From assembly GCA_034190085.1 (NCBI GenBank), contig JAXHTS010000064.1:1-64000 (forward strand): 64,000 nucleotides of DNA, in the 5' to 3' direction. Under the pieces are notes generated by a model. The model made no database searches and had not been told where the DNA came from. It saw only the letters and a program-made list of their open reading frames with translations. This DNA comes from Spirochaetota bacterium. GTDB lineage: Bacteria > Spirochaetota > UBA4802 > JAFGDQ01. The translations under genes were made by a program, and so were the position numbers. Within the stretch, counting starts at the first letter, position 1, and the number at the start of each line of letters is the position of its first letter. This document shows positions 18,357 to 27,355 of the stretch, piece after piece.

Positions 18357-18776
18357 ATGCAAGAATTACACAATAATATTGAAAAATCAACCAGAAAAAT
18401 ATTCCGAATATTTTTCGGAAGCAAATTGTATAAGAAAAAAAAATGGGAATCCTTAAGCAATGACCTACTAGGTGTGGATCTATATTTAAACTATAATGGC
18501 AACAAAAGGCTATATCTTTATCTGGAAGATGAAACAATAAACTCTATAATGGATAGCCTATTGATAGATAAAGATATCCAACCCAGTGATAAAGTAGCTT
18601 CAGATATAATTAGAGAAATGGCGTGTTTAATAACAGGAAATGCTGTAGAGGATGAATGTGAGGAACTAAGAATATCCACTCCTAGTAGATTTCAAAATAT
18701 TAAACCTATTAATGAAAATACTCTGAACTTCTCATCAAAATTAGGCAACCTTTCAATCGGAATTGAAGATATCTAA
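18357..18776 (+). CDS. CheX/CheC-like chemotaxis phosphatase family protein
   Basis: 139 aa. The segment DIIREMACLITGNA near residue 94 resembles the E-x-x-N-x-x-x-G-N active-site helix of CheX/CheC, and ISTPSRFQN follows as the family's LxxPTxxxG strand. The catalytic Asn is not obvious (Ala or Cys at that place), so activity is uncertain. CheX proteins dephosphorylate CheY-P. No other chemotaxis gene is near. AAGGGA precedes the ATG. It converges with the next gene with only four bases between. Confidence 0.5.
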   Translation: MQELHNNIEKSTRKIFRIFFGSKLYKKKKWESLSNDLLGVDLYLNYNGNKRLYLYLEDETINSIMDSLLIDKDIQPSDKVASDIIREMACLITGNAVEDECEELRISTPSRFQNIKPINENTLNFSSKLGNLSIGIEDI

Positions 18777-18780
18777 TCAA

Positions 18781-19116
18781 TCAATGAAGACTTCTCTCAT
18801 CTTTGCTATTTTCTTGTAGAACCCTATTCAAATTCTGGATAGTTAAAACTGCACAATTAAAAAGGCAACCAGTAATCAAAAATTTTGAGAGATTTTCATT
18901 ATCCTTTGACATTTGAAATATCTGATGAGTAACATAGATACAATTATCCATTATCTCCTTCAATAAAAGATCATTTTCATTTTGATCAAAATCTGTTTTC
19001 AGGAGATTTTTAATTTTTATTTGAGATTCATGTATGATTGAATCTATAAGATTATAGAAAAAAACATCAAAATCCTTATTATACTCTACTTCAATTCCAC
19101 TCTTTAGTTTTATCAT
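18781..19116 (-). CDS. Hypothetical protein
   Basis: 111 aa, mostly helical with no membrane segment. Cysteines are scattered, and the middle is rich in Asn, Asp and Lys. It converges tightly with the CheX-like gene. I recognise no family. It could be a small regulatory or helical-bundle protein. Confidence 0.45.
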   Translation of the reverse strand: MIKLKSGIEVEYNKDFDVFFYNLIDSIIHESQIKIKNLLKTDFDQNENDLLLKEIMDNCIYVTHQIFQMSKDNENLSKFLITGCLFNCAVLTIQNLNRVLQENSKDERSLH

Positions 19117-19255
19117 TATTATGTGCGGTTATTTAGGATTATTCCTAATTAGCATTACATGCTTCAAGATTATCCCTATAAAAATAGATATAATAACCTG
19201 TGATAATATTCAGTCTCTTTGACAAATGAAAGTATTTTGAGGATAATCGAACTAA

Positions 19256-19273
19256 GCTCATCAATGGATGAGC
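19256..19273. repeat. Hairpin in the gap 19117-19524
   Basis: GCTCATC-AATG-GATGAGC forms a 7-base stem with a four-base loop followed by AATTTTAT. No gene ends nearby on plus, so it may be regulatory or fortuitous. The rest of this 400-base gap is AT-rich without a gene. Confidence 0.3.
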
Positions 19274-19524
19274 AATTTTATACACTATTTGTATTTTTTT
19301 TAACTTGACCTATGAAAATATATAATTATTGTTTTTGCATATTGTCAAATGTTATTTTCTAAACTTTGATATTACTGAATAGAGTTGATCAACATAATGA
19401 AAACTCTAATTACATCTAATCAGAAAAGAATATAACCACTTTCAAATCTCCAAAAGCAAATTTGGAGGAGTCAAGTAATAGCAGTTTTTACTCAATCTCA
19501 AATTGTTTTAAGGGTGATGCATAG

Positions 19525-20313
19525 ATGAAAAGTGACTTCTCGTTCTTTGATCAACCGGAGATATTACAGTCCATCTTCTTTCCAAGAAAAGACTTCATAA
19601 ACCCTGATTCTTCAGAGGGACAAACCTACTTCATCCAGGTTGAAGATAAAATTAAGATTAGCTGTCGATATTGGGTAGAAGGTAAAGATTCACCCTCCAT
19701 TCTTTACTTTCATGGCAATGGAGAGACTACAGGAGATTATGAGTCAATTGCTAAGCTCTACAAAAAAATTGGGATTAATCTATTTGTTGCTGACTTTCGT
19801 GGATATGGTCTTAGCAATGGAGAACCGACATTTAGCAGTATGATTAAAGATGCCCATATAATTTTTAGAGAGTTCAAGACTATAATAAAGGAAGGGGGTT
19901 ATAAGGAAAATATTTTTCTTATGGGCAGGTCACTTGGTAGCATTTCAGCAATTGAGCTTGCTTACCATTATCAGGAGAGTATCTGTGGTCTTATTATTGA
20001 AAGCGGATTCTCGGGATGTAGCCTTATCCCCAGATTCCAAACCATGAACAATGATTTCAATTTAAGGGAGAAGAATGGGATACTGGGTGGTAGAAAAATT
20101 CAATCGATTCGAATTCCTACCTTAATCATACATGCAGAATATGATTCAATTCTGCCAGTAATTGAAGGGATAGATCTATACAAGAATTCAGGCGCTGAGG
20201 ATAAGGATATCCTTATTATACCTAAAGCTGACCATAACAATCTAATGTTAGTGGGACAAGAGATATATTTTAAAAAAATTGAGGAGTTTATAAAGATATC
20301 CAATATTACCTAG
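19525..20313 (+). CDS. Alpha/beta hydrolase
   Basis: 262 aa. The alpha/beta hydrolase pattern is complete: the oxyanion strand YFHGNGE near residue 61, FRGYGLS near 91, the nucleophile elbow GRSLGS with Ser136, an acid in HAEYDS (Asp207), and the catalytic His in KADHNN (His237). It resembles BEM46/YfhR-like cytoplasmic esterases. There is no signal peptide. The substrate is unknown. It stands alone; 20314-20678 downstream holds no gene. Confidence 0.75.
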   Translation: MKSDFSFFDQPEILQSIFFPRKDFINPDSSEGQTYFIQVEDKIKISCRYWVEGKDSPSILYFHGNGETTGDYESIAKLYKKIGINLFVADFRGYGLSNGEPTFSSMIKDAHIIFREFKTIIKEGGYKENIFLMGRSLGSISAIELAYHYQESICGLIIESGFSGCSLIPRFQTMNNDFNLREKNGILGGRKIQSIRIPTLIIHAEYDSILPVIEGIDLYKNSGAEDKDILIIPKADHNNLMLVGQEIYFKKIEEFIKISNIT

Positions 20314-20678
20314 AGAAGTGAGTTTATTTTCAATAACTAATATGCTATACTCTGATAATTCCTAATCCATCAGCTTGAAAATATGCATCATTGACACTTC
20401 CAACAATAATTGATAATCAATAAACAATAAGTTACTCACTATCCCTTCAGGTTTAGAGGAGAGGAATAATAAATTGTGAATTAGGATAATAACTATACCA
20501 TATGAATACATTTGGCTTGATAAAATATTTGACAGAATTATATTTTTATGAAAACATACCCCTAAAGTAGATGTTGATATTTATTAAAGAGGTGAATCCA
20601 TTTCCCTTTCATTATACTTATGCTGAAGAAAATATATTATTTATCAATTAAATCTCCTAATAAATAATGAGGTATATT

Positions 20679-21164
20679 ATGAAAAAACCCCTGTTAGCAA
20701 TACTTTCAATCTCTCTTGTAATGACAATTGTATATGCAGATGACGCTCAAAAAAAGGCTGTAAATGATCAAGAGAAGTCTAAATCCGCAAAGGAGTATAT
20801 TGAAGACCTTTCCAGCGATAATGAGGAGACTGTTATTACAGCCGTTGACTGGATAGGGAAGGAAAAGGAAAAGGGTGCTGTTACTAAATTGACCGACCTT
20901 TTAAAAAGTGACAAAAGGGTCAAGGTTAGGCTTTATGCAGCGATTGCTTTAGGATTAATTGGTGAAGATGGATATATTGACTCCCTTAATGAAGCTTTCT
21001 TGAATGATAGTAGTGCAGATGTAAGATATTCAGCACTTCTTGCAATACATAGAATTGGATCTATGAAGTCTTTGGATGCATTAAAAAAGGCAAAGGAGAG
21101 TGAATCCGATCCATTTATCAAAGACTATATTGAGAAGATGGAATCTAAGGTTAAAAAGAAATAG
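20679..21164 (+). CDS. Secreted HEAT-repeat protein
   Basis: 161 aa. A signal peptide (MKKPLLAILSISLVMTIVYA then DD) should be cut after Ala20, giving a periplasmic protein. Three HEAT/PBS-lyase-like repeats follow, seen as AVDWIGKEKEKGAVTKLTDL, AAIALGLIGEDGYIDSLNEA and ALLAIHRIGSMKSLDALKKA. The ATG at 20679 is preferred over 20667 because GAGGT sits in front of it. It is a likely protein-binding scaffold with no partner visible. Confidence 0.7.
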   Translation: MKKPLLAILSISLVMTIVYADDAQKKAVNDQEKSKSAKEYIEDLSSDNEETVITAVDWIGKEKEKGAVTKLTDLLKSDKRVKVRLYAAIALGLIGEDGYIDSLNEAFLNDSSADVRYSALLAIHRIGSMKSLDALKKAKESESDPFIKDYIEKMESKVKKK

Positions 21165-21309
21165 GCTAAATTGTACCTTTTTTCATTCATGAACTGATGA
21201 GGTACACTCAATAAATGATAGTTATACTAATGGATATTATAATATTACTATATCTACTTATTTCAAAGTCATATATTCCCAGCCTATAATTTTTCCTCAT
21301 TATTAAAGT

Positions 21310-21359
21310 GGATTCGGAAAAGATGTATTTATACTTTTCGATGAAGGGAATCCGAATCC
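21310..21359 (+). repeat. Nested inverted repeat between genes
   Basis: GGATTCGGA (21310-21318) and TCCGAATCC (21351-21359) are perfect complements. AAAAG and CTTTT inside them form a second stem. The structure sits between the HEAT gene's stop and the exonuclease gene. It could be a terminator for the first or a small structured leader for the second. No U-tract follows. Confidence 0.4.
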
Positions 21360-21459
21360 TGCTTAAATAATAATTAATTTATCAAAACATAAAACAAAGA
21401 TGCAATCTTTTACAAATACTAACTAAATTTTCATAAGCTCTTTATTAAGGATTACACTT

Positions 21460-22272
21460 TTGGGACATGAAGATGTAAAATATCTCGTTTTTGATATTGA
21501 ATCAATTCCTGATTCAAAATTAATTAAGATGGTCAAATATCCTGATCTAGATATTGATGAGATATCTGCAGTAAGAAGATATCAGGAGGAGATATTAAAC
21601 ACATCAGGTGGGTCCACTTTTTTTATACCTGTTACCTTTCAATATCCCATCTCAATTTGTGTAGCCAAGGTAAGGGAGGACTTCAGTCTCATTGAAATGA
21701 TATCCCTTGATGAACCAGCATTCAGGCCTAAGGAGATGGTCAGATTGTATTGGCAGGCTGTAGAAGAATTCTATACTAATGCTTCACTGGTTACCTTTAA
21801 TGGTCGCGGTTTTGATATACCACTTCTTGAGTTGATGGCCTTTAGATATGGATATACTGCTCGTAGGCATTTTAGAGATAAATATGCCTCAAGATACAGA
21901 TTTGGGACAAAACATATTGATTTGCATGATTGGTTATCCAATTATAATGCAATCAGGATGGCTGGAGGATTGAATCTTCTTGCTAAGGTGTTGGGAAAAC
22001 CTGGGAAGATGGATGCACATGGAGAAGATGTATACGACATGTTTCTTGAAGGGAAAATGGAGGAAATAAACAATTATTGTTTTCATGATGTATTGGATAC
22101 ATATTTCGTTTTTCTAAGATCAAGGGTTATGTTTGGAGAAATAACAATTGAAAGAGAACAGGAATTAGTTAAATCAACTCGAGAGCACCTCTCAAACAAC
22201 GTTGATAAAATACCTGCCTTCGAAATGTATTTGAAGAATTGGGGAAACTGGGCTCCATGGCCTGAAGAATAA
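21460..22272 (+). CDS. PolB-type 3'-5' exonuclease domain protein
   Basis: 270 aa. It carries the DEDD exonuclease signature: VFDIESIP with Asp12 and Glu14, VTFNGRGFDIPLL with the second Asp, and YCFHDVLDTYF with the third-motif Asp. This is the stand-alone family annotated as a predicted 3'-5' exonuclease related to the proofreading domain of DNA polymerase B. It begins with TTG at 21460; AAGG lies about nine bases upstream, and no ATG lies before the essential DIE motif. The in vivo substrate is unknown. Confidence 0.75.
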   Translation: MGHEDVKYLVFDIESIPDSKLIKMVKYPDLDIDEISAVRRYQEEILNTSGGSTFFIPVTFQYPISICVAKVREDFSLIEMISLDEPAFRPKEMVRLYWQAVEEFYTNASLVTFNGRGFDIPLLELMAFRYGYTARRHFRDKYASRYRFGTKHIDLHDWLSNYNAIRMAGGLNLLAKVLGKPGKMDAHGEDVYDMFLEGKMEEINNYCFHDVLDTYFVFLRSRVMFGEITIEREQELVKSTREHLSNNVDKIPAFEMYLKNWGNWAPWPEE

Positions 22273-22360
22273 TCTCTTAAAAATTTATCATTGTAATACT
22301 ATATATACACAAAGTAGTATTTCACAAAATAGAATTAGGAATTCATTAATAATTATATAA

Positions 22361-22400
22361 AAGGTTAAATAGTTATTTTTATTCTTCCCATTTTAACCTT
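22361..22400. repeat. Inverted repeat upstream of the LysE gene
   Basis: AAGGTTAAA (22361-22369) is mirrored by TTTAACCTT (22392-22400) around a T-rich loop of 22 bases. It could be the terminator of the exonuclease gene or an operator for the exporter gene. Confidence 0.35.
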
Positions 22401-22484
22401 ATATATTATCTTTGCCCAAATATGAATAATTTTATCAATCATCTGGATTAAATTGATTAATTCAATAAAGGTAACCAACATAAA

Positions 22485-23171
22485 ATGGAATCAATAATTG
22501 ATTTGAGAATATTTATTCTCATTAGTTTTGGCCTAATTTTAGGATTTTTATCCGCCATACCCGTTGGCGCTGTTCAACTCGATGTTGCGAAAAAAGCAAT
22601 CAATGGACACCTCTCTCCTGCCATTGCTACAGTATTTGGATCTGTAACATCTGATTTTATATATGGTACATTAACACTCTTTGGAATAGGCCATTTCCTA
22701 TTCCATAAGGAATCCCAAATAATAATTTACATTATCGGCATTTCAGTTCTGCTTTTCCTCTTCTTTCGTTCATTTCAGGAATATCGTTTCGGGGTACATA
22801 ATGTGGATAATTCAATTGTATTTCGAAAGAGACAATCCTTTTTAACAGGCTTTACAATTGCAATTACTAACCCTGGAATAATAATCTGGTGGATAGTTGG
22901 ATATAAATTACTATTAGACTTTTCAATTTACAATGAGATATCATCCCCTATGAAAATTATATTTATTCTATCCGGTTGCATCGGTTTAGGGGGATATCTA
23001 ATATTAATAGCCTCTCTTCTTCATAGAATCCAAAAATCATTTTCTGATAATTTCATTCATAAAATGAACTTAATCCTATTATTTTTATTAACCCTACTAA
23101 TTGTATACTTCGCATTAAGGATAATCGCTATTGCCTTTAACTATAACTCTAATATTCCCTTTTTTGAATGA
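22485..23171 (+). CDS. LysE/RhtB-type amino-acid exporter
   Basis: 228 aa with about six membrane segments. The N-terminus has the LysE motif GFLSAIPVGAVQLDVAKKA (usual form PGP), and TNPGIIIWW is the central motif. These inner-membrane exporters move amino acids or similar small metabolites outward. It stands alone, and the substrate cannot be told. The 316-base gap 23172-23488 after it shows no gene. Confidence 0.75.
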   Translation: MESIIDLRIFILISFGLILGFLSAIPVGAVQLDVAKKAINGHLSPAIATVFGSVTSDFIYGTLTLFGIGHFLFHKESQIIIYIIGISVLLFLFFRSFQEYRFGVHNVDNSIVFRKRQSFLTGFTIAITNPGIIIWWIVGYKLLLDFSIYNEISSPMKIIFILSGCIGLGGYLILIASLLHRIQKSFSDNFIHKMNLILLFLLTLLIVYFALRIIAIAFNYNSNIPFFE

Positions 23172-23488
23172 ACTGAACTAATAGTCAATTTATATCCTAA
23201 ATGAAGGATATCCCTTTGCATATAGATGATAATCAATTCATATATTGCAATACGCATTATACTTCTATGCTTATAAATTGCATTTTGCAATCAATCTGTT
23301 AATTCATACCATAATTTTACCCCATTAGGTTATTGATTCCAAGAGTATGTGGATTCATGAGGGGAAAATGCCACACTAATTAGTAAAACATGACTTCACA
23401 TGCTTCGTATGCTATTGGAAGACCTTCCTTAATGAACAAAAAATCAAGATAGTCAATACTTGGCATGATTAATGCATATTAAAATAAC

Positions 23489-23914
23489 ATGAAAATTGAG
23501 AAGACAGCATTTCCAGTATACAAAGACAGGATATCCCCCCTATTTGATGTATCTGACATATTTTTCATAGTGGATATTATAAATGAGAGTATAGGCAGGA
23601 AACATATTTATGATATTTCAAATGTAACAGGGATTAAAAAGATCGATAGGCTTGAAGAATTGGGAGTCAGCATAGTAATTTGCAGCGCTATAAGTAAAAT
23701 TTTTGCTGATTCATTATTAAGCAGGGGAATTGACCTTATACCAGGGATTATTGGTAAAGTAAATGACGTTGTTCATGCTTATCTGAATAATTGTGTAATG
23801 GCTGATGCATATATTATGCCAGGATGTAAATGGAGGAGGAGATACAAGGGAGGACAAGGGTTTGATAATAATGGATTCTTTTGCAGCTCCATGAAATGGA
23901 ATAAATTGCTATAG
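23489..23914 (+). CDS. NifX/MTH1175-like Fe-Mo cofactor-binding-fold protein
   Basis: 141 aa. FPVYKDRISPLFDVSDIFFIVD is the opening strand-turn-strand of the NifX/NafY/MTH1175 fold (usual form: a short N-terminal strand, then HFGxAxxF). The middle EELGVSIVICSAISKIFADSLLSRGI matches the rest. The C-terminus is basic with Cys in MPGCKWRRRYKGG. These proteins carry iron-sulfur or metal clusters and often occur with DUF5320 proteins and MinD/Mrp ATPases, as here. No nitrogenase is present in the window, so a nitrogen-fixation role is not implied. Confidence 0.65.
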   Translation: MKIEKTAFPVYKDRISPLFDVSDIFFIVDIINESIGRKHIYDISNVTGIKKIDRLEELGVSIVICSAISKIFADSLLSRGIDLIPGIIGKVNDVVHAYLNNCVMADAYIMPGCKWRRRYKGGQGFDNNGFFCSSMKWNKLL

Positions 23915-23948
23915 TCATATAAATACATAACCTAAAGGGAAGGTAATT

Positions 23949-24026
23949 ATAAAATTTTTTGTTGACGGAACTAAGGGTATAAGTGGAGAACTTGGTATAG
24001 ATTCACTTCTAAGGATCCTTCAATGA
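23949..24026 (+). pseudogene. Remnant resembling the N-terminus of LarC
   Basis: After an AAGGTAATT ribosome site, the frame reads ATA (probably a mutated ATG), then KFFVDGTKGISGELGIDS and LLRILQ, and stops at 24024. The D-x-x-x-GISG-(D/E)-L and following LL match the opening of LarC/UPF0272 proteins (nickel-pincer cofactor synthesis). No continuation is readable up to 24220 beyond a short scrap near 24090-24160. This is a weak match. Confidence 0.25.
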
Positions 24027-24232
24027 TATAACCATGATCTGAGATTCTAAAGGAGCAAGTGAGTCAAGATCTAAATATTTATTGATGACTGTGTATCTGT
24101 TGCATTAAGAAAGTGTGAGAGTGAATTCATTAAGAATAATCATTTAATGAAACAATATTAAATCTCCTTACAACCATTAATAGCATCATTGCAAGTTCAT
24201 CTTTGTTTAATTAAAATTAGGAGGTGAAAATT

Positions 24233-24448
24233 ATGCCAAGAGGGGATAGGACTGGTCCTTCTGGTCAAGGTTCAAGAACTGGGGAAAAAAATGGTTATTG
24301 TAGTGGTAATGATAAACCAGGTTTTATAAATTCTGAGGGAACCTGTTTGACAGGACACCAGATGAGAGGACATTTCAATCATTGTGTTAGGCAAAATAGC
24401 AATAAAGGTAAGTGTTCAAAAAAAGAATTAAAGAAAAATGAAAAATGA
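24233..24448 (+). CDS. DUF5320-like small Gly/Cys-rich protein
   Basis: 71 aa. The opening MPRGDRTGPSGQGSRTGEKN and then GYCSGNDKPGF is the DUF5320 pattern (M-P-x-GD-x-TGP-x-G-x-G-x-x-TG...G-x-C...PG). Such proteins accompany NifX-like and MinD-like genes in anaerobes. AGGAGG just before the ATG at 24233 makes this start firm over the GTG at 24224. Four cysteines could bind metal. The function is unknown. Confidence 0.7.
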   Translation: MPRGDRTGPSGQGSRTGEKNGYCSGNDKPGFINSEGTCLTGHQMRGHFNHCVRQNSNKGKCSKKELKKNEK

Positions 24449-24673
24449 ACATATAGCAACCTTTATTATTATGATAATTACAAGTTAATATGCATTAATT
24501 TCTGCTGAAGTGTAGAAATAAAGACACCTACTAAAGAAGTCAGAAGATGAAGTAGTTGTTAGCATATTTTAACTAATCAACAATAATTCAGGCAAGAATT
24601 ACATTAAAGGACAAATCAAATAATCTGGAGAAAAAGCATAACAATTGGCTCTATTATTGCTCAATATGGCAAC

Positions 24674-24805
24674 ATGTTAGTGGAAAGGATTGACTCTGAT
24701 ACAGTGATCAATTACACATTATATTACTCAATAACCATAGAGAAGGGAAAAGTTGATTCCCAAATGGTTATAAATAATTATAAAAAGCAGGAGTACAATA
24801 CATGA
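24674..24805 (+). CDS. Short ORF or gene remnant overlapping the TRAP gene start
   Basis: A frame open from about 24608 has an ATG at 24674 and ends with TGA overlapping the ATG of the next gene (ATGA). The 43-aa product contains the strand-like VINYTLYYSITIEKGKVDS. The overlap is typical of coupled genes, but no ribosome site precedes the ATG. It may be the tail of a decayed gene. The rest of 24449-24801 shows nothing. Confidence 0.25.
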   Translation: MLVERIDSDTVINYTLYYSITIEKGKVDSQMVINNYKKQEYNT

Positions 24806-25839
24806 AAAAAATGAAAAAGAAATACCTACTATTTTCTATAATATTGGGTTTACTTATTATTGGATTTTCTTTATCAGGCTTGATGGCTGATAAGAAACCC
24901 AAATATAAATGGAAATTTGCTACCCTTGGTCAGGATTCCATTAAAATGATAAGCCTCTTAACAGTAGATTTTACTCAGGATGTCCTAAAAGCTACTAATG
25001 GGGATGTGAAACTCGTCTGGTACATGGGCGGAACAATGGGTGACGAGGAGGATTATGTGGCAAAGATGAGGATCAACCAATTGCAGGGAGCAGGAATCAC
25101 CGGCACAGCCAATGCAATGGTATGTCCTGGTATATCAGTGCTGGAACTACCATTCCTTTTTAATAATTGGCCAGAAGTACATTATGTCAGGAAAAAGTTA
25201 AGGCCCACGGTTAATAAAATTTCTGAAAAAAACGGCTTTAAAGTGTTAGCTATGATGGATGTGGATTTTGAACATTTCTATTCAACAAAATATCCCATGA
25301 AAACACCAGAAGATATCAAGAAGAGCAAGGTTCTTTCCTGGCATGGTCCTCTTGAGGCTGAAGTAATAAAAGCGCTTGGGGGAAGTCCTATTCCAGTAAA
25401 CGTGCCTGAGGTTGTACCTTCTACAAGATCAGGGGTGACAGATGCGGCTATATCCCCATCCTTTTGGTGGTTAGCAGCTCAGTTATATACGATTACAAAG
25501 TATATAAATCCACTTCCGATTAGATATGATCCTGGTGTATTTATAGTTTCTATGAAGGCATGGAATAAAATTCCAGTTAATTTTCAAAATGCTATTAGTA
25601 AATTAGCAAATGATTTAGAAAAAAATGTTAATGTTGAAATTCGTATACTCTGTGCTGATGCCCTTAAGGCTATGATTAATTATGGCTGCAAGGAGGTTAA
25701 GATGACACCTGATGAGATTGCTGTATTTAAAAAGAAAACGCGGCCAGTATGGGAAAAAATGGTCGGCAAAGCCTATCCTCGTGAATTATTAAATGAAGTA
25801 TTGAGTCATCTGAATACATATCGAGCTAAAAAAAGATAG
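24802..25839 (+). CDS. TRAP transporter substrate-binding protein (DctP family)
   Basis: 345 aa. It begins with a positively charged signal/anchor (MKKMKKKYLLFS then a hydrophobic core). The mature part has DctP features: an early KWKFATLGQ strand, WYMGGTMGDEEDYVAKM, ELPFLF, and EVVPSTRSGVTDAAI, the conserved arginine loop that normally binds a carboxylate. It would deliver an organic acid to a TRAP permease. No DctQ or DctM gene is near, so it is an orphan receptor here. GGAG precedes the ATG. Confidence 0.8.
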   Translation: MKKMKKKYLLFSIILGLLIIGFSLSGLMADKKPKYKWKFATLGQDSIKMISLLTVDFTQDVLKATNGDVKLVWYMGGTMGDEEDYVAKMRINQLQGAGITGTANAMVCPGISVLELPFLFNNWPEVHYVRKKLRPTVNKISEKNGFKVLAMMDVDFEHFYSTKYPMKTPEDIKKSKVLSWHGPLEAEVIKALGGSPIPVNVPEVVPSTRSGVTDAAISPSFWWLAAQLYTITKYINPLPIRYDPGVFIVSMKAWNKIPVNFQNAISKLANDLEKNVNVEIRILCADALKAMINYGCKEVKMTPDEIAVFKKKTRPVWEKMVGKAYPRELLNEVLSHLNTYRAKKR

Positions 25840-26108
25840 ATCCAGTTCCTTAATAAGAGCCTGAATAATGATAATCATAAATAACACAGCAGGTACTATT
25901 CTGAAAGATTAGCTTAATAAACAATATTTAATGCCTATAGATCGCTGGATAAACTGAGAAGACGAAAGAAATGTCAAGATTTCTTTAAAAGAATCTATTG
26001 ACTGAGTTATAATTTTTGTAAATAGTCACTAGATAATAAAAGCACGAATGAACAAGATAAAGAAATGGCATAATAATTGTACCACCATAGTAACCTCCTT
26101 TCATGTAT

Positions 26109-26142
26109 ATGTATTTGAGGGCTCCAAAGCCCTCAAATACAT
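26109..26142. repeat. 15-base hairpin just upstream of the MBL gene
   Basis: ATGTATTTGAGGGCT-CCAA-AGCCCTCAAATACAT is a perfect 15-base stem with a four-base loop. It ends 36 bases before the next start codon and lies 270 bases after the TRAP gene. It has no U-tract, so it may be an RNA control element or an insulator. Confidence 0.5.
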
Positions 26143-26177
26143 CCCTTTAATCCTATTAGTTATATTCGAGGTTGCGA

Positions 26178-27020
26178 ATGAAAACAAGGATTACTGTTAT
26201 ATGCGATAATATCGTTTATAAACCCCTGAAATTAATTGGTGAGCACGGTCTATCGCTCTTAATTGAGTCTAATGACATAACCCTCTTCGATACCGGTCAA
26301 GGTCTTGGTATAATCAATAATTTTAAAGCTTTAGGAAAAGATATATCTTCAATTAATAGAATCATATTGAGTCATGCCCATTATGATCACACAGGTGGGT
26401 TGATGAATATTTTGAAAGCCTATCATGGAAGACTTTCTGTTTATGCAAACACATCTATCTTTATGGATAAAATAGCTGAATTTGACGGGCCGGAAGAAAA
26501 AATCAATGTGCCGATTGGGATGCCATGCAAAAAAGAGCAATATGAAAAAGAGGGTGCTGAGTTTCAACTGATAAATAATTTTATTAAAATCAATAATAAT
26601 ATATCAGCCATCTCAAATATAAAAAGGGAGCCAGGCTGGAAGAGTTGGGATGCAAAATTAAAACAGAGAGAGAATGATCTATTGGTGGATGATCCCTTCA
26701 ATGATGACCTCTCACTCCTAATCGAGACTGATTCTGGACCAATAGTGCTTCTTGGATGTGCTCATGCCGGCATAGTTGAAATTTTGAATAATCTAAAGGA
26801 TGTGACAGGATACAAGGAGTTTCATGCTGTTATTGGTGGGACACATCTCGGCAATGCCTCAGACTTTTATATCGATAAGGCAATGAAGGCATTAAAGGAC
26901 TATAATATTAAAATTATAGGAACTTCTCACTGCACTGGATTTAGAGTATCCTGTATTTTTTCTTCATTTTTTAATGATAGTTTTTATAATGCTTCGGTGG
27001 GTAGTGTGTTTGAGTTTTAA
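26178..27020 (+). CDS. Metallo-beta-lactamase-fold hydrolase
   Basis: 280 aa. The metal motif HAHYDHTGG is at residues 66-74, with further ligands in GCAHAG and GTSHCTG. It resembles the archaeal/bacterial group annotated as 7,8-dihydropterin-6-methyl-4-(beta-D-ribofuranosyl)-aminobenzene-5'-phosphate synthase-like, which often sits beside NifX/MinD genes. The ATG at 26178 follows GAGG; TTG at 26172 is unlikely. It is cytoplasmic and the substrate is unknown. Confidence 0.75.
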   Translation: MKTRITVICDNIVYKPLKLIGEHGLSLLIESNDITLFDTGQGLGIINNFKALGKDISSINRIILSHAHYDHTGGLMNILKAYHGRLSVYANTSIFMDKIAEFDGPEEKINVPIGMPCKKEQYEKEGAEFQLINNFIKINNNISAISNIKREPGWKSWDAKLKQRENDLLVDDPFNDDLSLLIETDSGPIVLLGCAHAGIVEILNNLKDVTGYKEFHAVIGGTHLGNASDFYIDKAMKALKDYNIKIIGTSHCTGFRVSCIFSSFFNDSFYNASVGSVFEF

Positions 27021-27073
27021 CATCATAATGGATAACAAATGACATTATCAATTTCAAGTAAAAGGACAGAACT

Positions 27074-27268
27074 GTAAAGACAACGATCTCTCTTGGAGTC
27101 TTTGAATATATGGCAAAGCATAAAAATTCTATTTCTCTTCTCGACTGTGATATCGAAGAACCAAATATCAATTTGTTTCTTAAGGTTCAATATTTTGATT
27201 CGCGAGACTGTCTACATCCCAATACCATTTGTTATTGGGAATTAGCGCATCGGTTGAGAGAAATATGA
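27074..27268 (+). pseudogene. Remnant of a MinD-superfamily P-loop ATPase
   Basis: A frame without a start reads VKTTISLGVFEYMAKH and then SISLLDCDIEEPNINLFLK. This matches the Walker A tail (GKTT) and the LLDCDVEEPN-x-HLFL segment of MinD ATPases that carry an inserted ferredoxin domain. The Walker A glycines, the start and everything after about 50 residues are gone, and the frame then runs through a CCCAATA/TATTGGG hairpin to a stop. These ATPases normally sit beside NifX, DUF5320 and Mrp genes, exactly this setting, so a lost gene is likely. Confidence 0.5.
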
Positions 27269-27355
27269 AAATATATGTATTTAGTTCAATAATAAGTATA
27301 GAGGACAAGCCTATATTTATTTAAAAATAATAGATTTTATGGAGGAATAACGATA

